Below, piece by piece: positions 58,383-64,000 of a DNA stretch of 64,000 bases (positions within the stretch are counted from its first letter, which is position 1; every line of letters begins with the position of its first letter). Source of the DNA: DASWJS01 sp036397035 (GTDB lineage: Bacteria > Actinomycetota > AC-67). Below the pieces are notes generated by a model, which was not told where the DNA came from, ran no database searches, and was given only the letters and a program-made list of their open reading frames with translations. The DNA lies in NCBI GenBank assembly GCA_036397035.1, contig DASWJS010000034.1:1-64000 (forward strand). The letters are read 5' to 3'. The translations under genes and the position numbers were made by a program.

Positions 58383-59812
58383 CGATCTCCTCGCTTGAGA
58401 TAGAGGCCGGGCCATTCTTTCGCAATCTCCCCGTCGCGCAACATCGGCCTGCCGCGAAGCACGGTCGCGACCGGCCAGCCTCGAACGGTAGCGCCTGCGA
58501 ACGGCGTGTGATCCTGCGCCGAGCGGCAAAGCTCGGGGGTGACGGTTTGCTCCAGGTCGGGGTCGACGATGGCGAAGTCGGCGTCGGAGCCGACGGCGAT
58601 CGTTCCCTTTCGCGGGTAGAGGTTGTAGGTGCGGGCGGGGGTCGCGGCCGCGACCTGGGCGATACGGTCGACGGAAACGCCTCGCCTGTGGTGGCCTTCG
58701 GAAAGCAGCAACGGGTAGAGCAGCGCCGTGCCGCCGAAGCCGGGCAACGCCGGCCACAGCTCGTCGCCCTTGTTCGCCTCCATGCAGCACGCGTGATCGC
58801 TGGCGACGGTTCCGATCGCCCCGCGCTTCAGTCCTTCCCAGAGGGCCTCGTTGTCCCACCGCGTTCGGATCGGCGGGTTCACCTTCCCGCCCAGGCCGTC
58901 CATCGTCTCGTGCGAGAGCGCGAGGTGATGAACGGTCGTCTCCAGGTTGGCGTCCAGGCCCGGGTAGCGCTGCGACACCTCCTCGGCGGTCTGCAGCGCG
59001 AGCGCGCTCGACAGGTGCAGGAAGTTGGCGCGCACCCCGGTGGCGTCGCCCAGCACGCCGGCCTCCTCGATCGACAGGCGCTCGGTGAGCGGCGGCCGGG
59101 CCGCGGAGTACTCGGCCAGACCGCTCACGGTCGGGTCGGCCTTCGCGCGTTCGATGAAGATGCGGAGCAGCTCGGGCTGCTCGCAATGAAGGGACAGGGA
59201 AACGCGCTCCGGGCGTTCGGCGTCTACGGCGGCGATGGCTTCCATGATCTCGAACAGGTGCCCGAGGTCGTACTCCTCGGCCATCGTGTAGCCCTTCGCG
59301 TCGCGAGAGTCCGCCGCGAGGTTCAGGCCCTTGTAGAACATGTAGTACTTGAAGCTCGTCACGCCGTGCTCGTCGACGAGCCACGGGATCTCGCGGACGT
59401 GCTCGGCGGTCATCGGCGCGACGTGGAAGCCGACGTCGACTTTCGCGTGACCCTGCACCTTCGACAGCACTTCGGGGAAGATCTCGCGATACGGCCCGGT
59501 CTTGTTCAAGTAATGCGAGCCGGTCCGGAAGTAGGAGACGACGCTCGTCACGCCGCCGACGAGCGAGGAGGTCGTCTCGGTCTCGGTGTCCTCAGTCAGG
59601 TCGCGGTAGATGCCGAGGTGGTAGTGCGTATCGACGGCGCCCGGAAACACGAGCTTGCCCGACGCGTCGATCGCCTCGTCGGCGTCGGCGGGACCGATCT
59701 CGTCGGCGAGCGCGGCAATGCGCCCGTCCTTCACCCCGATGTCTCCCCGGATCACTCCGAGGAAAGGGATGACGAGTTGCCCGCCGATGACGGCGAGATC
59801 AAATCGTGCCAT
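58379..59812 (-). CDS. Dihydropyrimidinase/hydantoinase-like cyclic amidohydrolase
   Basis: This 477-residue cyclic amidohydrolase has the complete binuclear metal set: H63 and H65 (DTHYHLG), carboxylated lysine K155 (TSFKYYMFYKG), H209 (LHCEQPE), H266 (LHLSSA) and D339 (ASDHACC). The family includes hydantoinase, dihydropyrimidinase, allantoinase and dihydroorotase. Location away from pyrimidine genes and next to an IclR regulator favours a catabolic hydantoin- or allantoin-type substrate. AAGGGG stands 5 nt before the ATG at 59812, and a strong promoter lies at 59862-59891. Confidence 0.9.
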   Translation of the reverse strand: MARFDLAVIGGQLVIPFLGVIRGDIGVKDGRIAALADEIGPADADEAIDASGKLVFPGAVDTHYHLGIYRDLTEDTETETTSSLVGGVTSVVSYFRTGSHYLNKTGPYREIFPEVLSKVQGHAKVDVGFHVAPMTAEHVREIPWLVDEHGVTSFKYYMFYKGLNLAADSRDAKGYTMAEEYDLGHLFEIMEAIAAVDAERPERVSLSLHCEQPELLRIFIERAKADPTVSGLAEYSAARPPLTERLSIEEAGVLGDATGVRANFLHLSSALALQTAEEVSQRYPGLDANLETTVHHLALSHETMDGLGGKVNPPIRTRWDNEALWEGLKRGAIGTVASDHACCMEANKGDELWPALPGFGGTALLYPLLLSEGHHRRGVSVDRIAQVAAATPARTYNLYPRKGTIAVGSDADFAIVDPDLEQTVTPELCRSAQDHTPFAGATVRGWPVATVLRGRPMLRDGEIAKEWPGLYLKRGDR

Positions 59813-59861
59813 CGCGACCCCTTGCTCCGGCGTTTCTATTAGCGGTTGTACGTTTCCCTGA

Positions 59862-59891
59862 ACGCTATCTCCGTGCCGTGCCAACTGTCAA
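59862..59891 (-). promoter_or_regulatory. Promoter of the hydantoinase/iclR operon
   Basis: On the minus strand TTGACA (59891-59886) is separated by 18 bp from TAGCGT (59867-59862). Transcription should start about 43 nt before the hydantoinase ATG. In the leader, two GAAACG repeats (one in a CGTTcagggaAACG dyad) are a possible IclR site. The remaining spacer to 60002 has CTACGAAGTAG and CACGTG dyads but no gene. Confidence 0.55.
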
Positions 59892-60002
59892 CGGGAAGTC
59901 CACCCGCGCCTGACCTGGTCCGCCTCGGCCAACGTTAGCAGCGAGCGAGTACCACGTGATGCTACGAAGTAGACAGATTGTCCTTACGCAATTCCGGGCG
60001 CC

Positions 60003-61817
60003 TCATCCCAGTGACGGCGTCACGCAGACCTCGCCCGCGATCGATCCGCAGGCCGGCGCGGCCGCCCGGTAGGGCGGAAGCGCCGGCATGAACGGCAGCA
60101 GGAGTGTGGACGGATGGTCCTGGTCCTGCATGATCGTCACGAGCCCCGGCTCGCCGGACTCGTAGGCGTAGGTCGAGATCGGGTCGTTCACCGGGGGCGC
60201 GTGGAGCTGGAGCACCAGCGTGTGGTCGGCGCGCCAGACGTGACCCAGCGGGAAGATCTCGATCTCGAACTTGGTGGGCGCCTGGGGGATGACCGGCGTG
60301 ACCTCCGTGTACCGGTAGTGCGGCCGGTACAGCTCGCCGGCCGCGTAGCCGGATTTCGCGGCGTCGAACTGCGCGGCATAGGACGCGCGGAGCAGCCCGC
60401 GCTGCACGAACGTCGTGTCGCCGTTCGGCGCGACGTCGAGGATCTCGGCCCAGAAGTCCGTGTCGGGGCTCGAGAGCTTCGCCCAGAGGCTCAGCTCCAG
60501 CGGTCCCGCGAGCGCCGCGTCCTCGGAGAAAGTCAGCTCGTAGCGCGCCGTGTCCGGCAGCCCGGTCGTGAAGCCGTACGGCGCAAGGGGCGCCCCGGTC
60601 GGCGCGGCGTTGCCGACGTCCAGCGTCAGGTGTCGCGAGTTGCCGGTCGAAACGTAGGACACCTCGCCCTCGCCGCCGGTCGCGTTCTCCGACAGCGTGT
60701 GGTCGGCGCGCAAGTAGAGCCTGCGCCAGTCGGTCTCGGGTAGCGGCCAGTCCGAGGAGACGTAGGGCGTGAGGCGGTCGGCCCCCTTCGACTCGAAGTA
60801 CAGCAGCACGCGCTTCGACGGATCGAGCACGTCCGCGCACGCCGTGCCGTCCGACGTCGAGGCGGCCGCGTTGCCTTCGTGGATCAGCCAGCAGTCGAAC
60901 CAGTCTCGCTTGTTCCCGGTCGGGTCGTTGGGATTGTGGCGCCCGGTCGAGACCGTGAGCCGCTTCGGAACGCCGGCGGGGAGGTTCTCCCACAGGACGT
61001 GACCTCCGCGCGGGCCGGTCTGCTCGTCCTGGTACTGCTGGCCGAGCTGAATCGGAACCTCGATGCCCTCGATGTGCGACAGCAACGCGTTGCGGATCGC
61101 CCAGGACTCCTCGGTCGCGAACGGCGAGCCGTACGTGTCGAGCACGATGTCGGGCGTCGGCGCCAAGCTGGACCCCCGGTGATCGAGGTAGTTCTGGCGG
61201 CAGTGCTCGTCGCCGGCGACTAGGCCCGCGTTGGCGCTGTGCTCGCCCAAAGGCCGGACGCCGGCGCCCCACAGGATCGGGAAGCCGTAGTTGGAGATGC
61301 CGCCCGGGTAGAGGATCCCGCGGTAGAAGTCGTCGATCAGCCCGGAGACGGCGACGGCGTCCAGCTCCGCGGGCGACTGCGCCGCGACGAGGAACCCGGT
61401 CAGCCCGCCGTAGGAGTGCCCGTAGATTCCCACCTGCCCGTTGAACCAGTCCTGCTGCGGGATCCAGTTGTCGATGACGTACGCGCCGTCCTGGCTGGAG
61501 CGCTCGCTGAACAGCGCGAGCTGACCGGCCGAGCAGCCGGTCCCGCGCAGCGAGATTCCGACGACGACGTAATCGGGCTTGTTCACGAACGAGCCGTCGT
61601 TCGGCGACGCCGCGCCCCCGTAGCCCTCGATCTGGACCAGCGTCGGGTAGGTCTCGCCTGCGACGTAATTGCTCGGCAGGAACACCTGCACGGCGATCTC
61701 GGTGCCGTCGTCCACGGTCACGTACTGGATGCCGGTGCCGGCCGCGTGGCCGCTTCCGCCGGCCAGAGGCGCCAGGGCGAGCGCGAGCGCAAGCACGCCG
61801 AGCTTTCGAATGGTCAT
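60003..61817 (-). CDS. Exported CocE/NonD-type alpha/beta hydrolase
   Basis: This 604-residue protein has a signal peptide (TIRKLGVLALALALAPLAGGSGHA), an alpha/beta-hydrolase catalytic domain and a C-terminal beta-sandwich (X-Pro dipeptidyl-peptidase C-terminal-like, about 395-560). The nucleophile is S135 in IYGHSYGGLTG. The general region VQIEGYGGAASPNDGSFVNK resembles peptidase S15/CocE oxyanion-hole loops. It probably hydrolyses esters, amides or acylated peptides outside the cell. The ATG at 61817 follows GGGAGGAA; an upstream in-frame start five codons earlier is less likely. Confidence 0.88.
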   Translation of the reverse strand: MTIRKLGVLALALALAPLAGGSGHAAGTGIQYVTVDDGTEIAVQVFLPSNYVAGETYPTLVQIEGYGGAASPNDGSFVNKPDYVVVGISLRGTGCSAGQLALFSERSSQDGAYVIDNWIPQQDWFNGQVGIYGHSYGGLTGFLVAAQSPAELDAVAVSGLIDDFYRGILYPGGISNYGFPILWGAGVRPLGEHSANAGLVAGDEHCRQNYLDHRGSSLAPTPDIVLDTYGSPFATEESWAIRNALLSHIEGIEVPIQLGQQYQDEQTGPRGGHVLWENLPAGVPKRLTVSTGRHNPNDPTGNKRDWFDCWLIHEGNAAASTSDGTACADVLDPSKRVLLYFESKGADRLTPYVSSDWPLPETDWRRLYLRADHTLSENATGGEGEVSYVSTGNSRHLTLDVGNAAPTGAPLAPYGFTTGLPDTARYELTFSEDAALAGPLELSLWAKLSSPDTDFWAEILDVAPNGDTTFVQRGLLRASYAAQFDAAKSGYAAGELYRPHYRYTEVTPVIPQAPTKFEIEIFPLGHVWRADHTLVLQLHAPPVNDPISTYAYESGEPGLVTIMQDQDHPSTLLLPFMPALPPYRAAAPACGSIAGEVCVTPSLG

Positions 61818-62008
61818 CGGGGTTCCTCCCACTGGTCGTGTGCGCCCCCAGGTTCTCTACCGACTGGTCGGATTCCTTCCCGGGCGCATCCGAACGCCGG
61901 CCGCCTTGCGCTGCGCGTTTGCTTCACGGCCGACGGGCGACAAGAATCGGTCCCGCCTGCGGTCGGCGCCATGCAGGGCGTCGCCGCCAACGCGAAAGGG
62001 GAAACGCG

Positions 62009-63139
62009 ATGAGGCGAACTGCGACCACGTTCGCATTGGCTGCGCTGGTCGGCGCCGCCTGCACGTCGACGGGAACCGGGACGACGCCGTCGGGGCCGGT
62101 CACCGTCGTGATGGACACCGGCGGCAAGACCGCCTTCGCGAGCTTTGCGCTCGCGTACTTCCCGCGGGACGTCAAGGTCCACGCCGGAGACTCCGTGCTG
62201 TTCGAGAACGCCTACACGGGCGAGCCGCACTCGGTCACCCTCGGAACGCTCGTCCAAGGGCTGCTCGACGCATCCGACACGCTCGACGAGAACGATCCCG
62301 CTCCGCCGGAGGACGCAAAGCTTCCGCCGCTGCTGCCGAGCGGACCCGGCGACGCGCCGCAGGCAGCGGCGAACCCGTGCTATCTGGCCGAGGGCGAGCC
62401 GCCCACCGAGGAGCCGTGCGAGCCGGGCCAGGCCACGCAGGTGCCGTTCGACGGCACGCAGGCCTACTACAACAGCGGCTTCCTCGCCGCCGGACAGGAC
62501 TTCGAAGTCGAGCTTGCCGACGACATCGTGCCCGGCGCCTACCGCTACTTCTGCCTGCTGCACCGGCAGGGGATGCAGGGCAGCATCACGGTCGTCGACG
62601 ACGCCACCGAGGTCCCGACCGCGGACGACGTGGAGGCCGAAGCCGAGGCCGCGATCGACGAATTCGAGTCCAGGCTCGAGCCCGCGGTCGCCGAAGCCGA
62701 GGACGCCCCGCCCGGCGTCGTGTGGGCGGGCTTCGGCTCTGAGGACGCCCCCGAGGGCGCAATCGCCGAGTTCCTGCCCGGCACCGTCGAAGTGGCCGCG
62801 GGCGATACGGTGACGTTCAACTTCGTGGGCCCGCACACGGTGTCGTTCAACCCGCCGGCGGAAGCCACGGGCGCGCTGACGCAGGCGCCCGACGGCACCT
62901 GGCACGCGAACGAGGCGGCGTTCACGCCGTCGCCGCCGGGTCCGCCTCCCGGCGAGGTGGCGGAGGCGACGACCGTCACCGCCGCGTTCGGCGGGGGCGA
63001 CGAGTACGTCAGCTCCGGGATCGCGATCTCGTTCCCGCCGGAGCTGTTCTCCTACGAGGTCACGTTCACCGAGCCGGGCACCTACACGTACGTGTGCCTC
63101 ATCCACCCGGCGATGGCGGGGACCGTAACGGTCGCCTGA
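62009..63139 (+). CDS. Double-cupredoxin lipoprotein
   Basis: This 376-residue lipoprotein has a lipobox with C18 (ALVGAACTST) and two plastocyanin-like domains. Domain 1 has H74, C182, H185 and M189 with a long insert (about 85-150) between strands; domain 2 has H276, C363, H366 and M369. All eight type 1 copper ligands are present, so it can bind two blue copper centres and pass electrons at the outer membrane face. It is transcribed alone from the spacer it shares with the CocE-like gene. A role with the multicopper oxidase at 14519-15607 is conceivable but unproven. Confidence 0.9.
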   Translation: MRRTATTFALAALVGAACTSTGTGTTPSGPVTVVMDTGGKTAFASFALAYFPRDVKVHAGDSVLFENAYTGEPHSVTLGTLVQGLLDASDTLDENDPAPPEDAKLPPLLPSGPGDAPQAAANPCYLAEGEPPTEEPCEPGQATQVPFDGTQAYYNSGFLAAGQDFEVELADDIVPGAYRYFCLLHRQGMQGSITVVDDATEVPTADDVEAEAEAAIDEFESRLEPAVAEAEDAPPGVVWAGFGSEDAPEGAIAEFLPGTVEVAAGDTVTFNFVGPHTVSFNPPAEATGALTQAPDGTWHANEAAFTPSPPGPPPGEVAEATTVTAAFGGGDEYVSSGIAISFPPELFSYEVTFTEPGTYTYVCLIHPAMAGTVTVA

Positions 63140-63157
63140 TCCGAGCGGACCGAAGCG

Positions 63158-64000
63158 CTACAGGCCGGCGAGCAGATCGCCGGCCTGAAGCGTCTCCAGG
63201 GCCGCGCACCGCTCGCGAACGCGCTCGGCCTGCCCGGGCGTCATCGAGCGGAGGGCGTTGTCGGTGAACTTGCGCGCCAGATCCTCGTCGCTCAGCGGGT
63301 TGCCCGGGCCCCCGCGATTCGCCTCGATTCGCCGTTCGATCTCGCGGCCGTCGATCGTGCGCACGCGCAGCACCGCGGGGAACTGGTTGGGGTAGATGCC
63401 GTCGCACCACGGGTCGGCCTCGACCGCGATGCGCGCCATGAGCGCGCGCCGGGCGGGGTCGCGCGCCAACTCGTCGGTGAAGTCGTCGAGCCCGACCCCC
63501 AGCCCGCCGCCGCCGGCGAGCGCCGCGGCGACCGTGTACGGGCCGCTGAACTGCGCCTGATAGCCGGTCTCCGGCGCGCGCTTGGCCTCGATCGGCTCGC
63601 CGATCGTGCGCACGGTCGGCGCCGCGACGCCGAGCATCGCGCGGTCGACGTCCTCCGGCCGCAAGCCCTCCTCCCTCAGGGCGATCGCCGCGTCGATGCC
63701 GGCGTGCGTGAAGTGGTTGCAAGGGTAGGGCTTGAAGAAGATGCCAGGCACCGACCAGGTCTGCCCGAGGCCGTCCACGATCGCGCCTGCGTCGAACCGC
63801 CCGTCGATCCAGGCGCTGAAGAAACCGAAGCGGCCCTCCAGCGCCGTGGGCGGCCCGGTGATGCCGCGCGCGGCGAGCATCGCCGCGGTGACGCCGGACT
63901 GCGCCGCGATCCCGCAATGGAGCCGCTTCACCGTGCCGCCTGTGCGGTTGCCCTCGATGACGCCCGAGCCCATCGACACCGCGATGCCCATCGCGTGCGC
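63158..64000 (-). CDS. MmgE/PrpD-family protein, C-terminal part (cut by window edge)
   Basis: The frame stays open to the right edge, so the N-terminus lies outside; 280 codons are visible. Landmarks of MmgE/PrpD proteins are AHAMGIAVSMGSGVIEGNRTGGTVKRLHCG, where the TVKRLH region contacts the substrate, FFKPYPCNHFTHAGIDAAI and the C-terminal ERRIEANRGGPGNPLSDEDLARKFTDNA. Members include 2-methylcitrate dehydratase and cis-aconitate/itaconate-type decarboxylases. The substrate here cannot be assigned. Its stop is 18 bp from that of the convergent cupredoxin lipoprotein gene. Confidence 0.9.
   Translation of the reverse strand, partial: AHAMGIAVSMGSGVIEGNRTGGTVKRLHCGIAAQSGVTAAMLAARGITGPPTALEGRFGFFSAWIDGRFDAGAIVDGLGQTWSVPGIFFKPYPCNHFTHAGIDAAIALREEGLRPEDVDRAMLGVAAPTVRTIGEPIEAKRAPETGYQAQFSGPYTVAAALAGGGGLGVGLDDFTDELARDPARRALMARIAVEADPWCDGIYPNQFPAVLRVRTIDGREIERRIEANRGGPGNPLSDEDLARKFTDNALRSMTPGQAERVRERCAALETLQAGDLLAGL

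Overview
The window is about 70% G+C, densely coding, and reads as a chromosomal segment of an actinomycete-like bacterium (Actinomycetota). The evidence is an ergothioneine operon egtABCD, two LLM-type (probably F420-dependent) oxidoreductases, a PAC2-family protein, IpdAB-like CoA chemistry, frequent GTG/TTG starts, and several genes whose only upstream signal is a TAnnnT hexamer 6-10 nt before the start, as expected for leaderless mRNAs. The species cannot be named from the sequence. I saw no tRNA, rRNA, CRISPR array, insertion sequence or prophage.

Layout. 1-1975: a truncated ThDP enzyme behind a D-2-hydroxyacid dehydrogenase. 2031-5664: an exported GGDD-repeat protein, a haem-oxygenase-fold protein and an exported Ig/FN3-like protein. 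5769-10044: egtABCD. 10206-13170: LLM oxidoreductase, amidohydrolase, SDR. 13167-15607: a copper pair, a two-domain multicopper oxidase and a cupredoxin/beta-helix fusion. 15718-23985: acyl-CoA genes (two acyl-CoA dehydrogenases, PaaG-like isomerase/hydratase, methyltransferase, fused CoA-transferase), interrupted by an AAA/DUF4143 gene with a striking palindromic operator over its start codon and by a TetR gene with a hairpin-bearing leader. 24092-31693: an exported protein, then an operon of a large anchored exported protein, a solute-binding protein and a one-chain LivH-LivM-LivG transporter. 31682-37401: acyl-CoA ligase, PAC2 protein, a small CDGAWP protein, a second ThDP enzyme and an MbfA-type iron exporter.

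37480-42190 is a classical five-gene branched-chain amino acid (Liv) ABC operon with a strong hairpin between the binding-protein gene and livH. 42215-42760 is a lower-G+C islet with two small unknown genes. 42833-50062 holds a DUF3598/DUF1838 pair, aldehyde dehydrogenase plus nitrilase-fold protein, enoyl-CoA hydratase plus MaoC hydratase, and an LLM oxidoreductase coupled to a triple Rid-domain protein. 50068-53601 encodes an exported beta-propeller/beta-helix protein. 53699-56091 is a four-gene operon with two tandem haem oxygenase-like genes, a cupin and a small alpha/beta-barrel protein. 56339-64000 has an exported protein, an L,D-transpeptidase, an IclR/hydantoinase pair, an exported CocE-like hydrolase, a double-cupredoxin lipoprotein and a truncated MmgE/PrpD gene.

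Taken together the segment suggests a soil or sediment heterotroph that takes up amino- or carboxylic acids through two Liv systems, activates them as CoA esters and degrades them by beta-oxidation-like steps, with thiol redox protection (ergothioneine), copper and haem/iron handling, and a large exported repeat-protein repertoire. The most unusual items are the tandem palindromes at 18129-18168, the single-chain triple Rid protein, the LivHMG fusion operon, the GGDD-repeat protein, the tandem haem oxygenases, and the promoter-plus-hairpin leader of the TetR gene.
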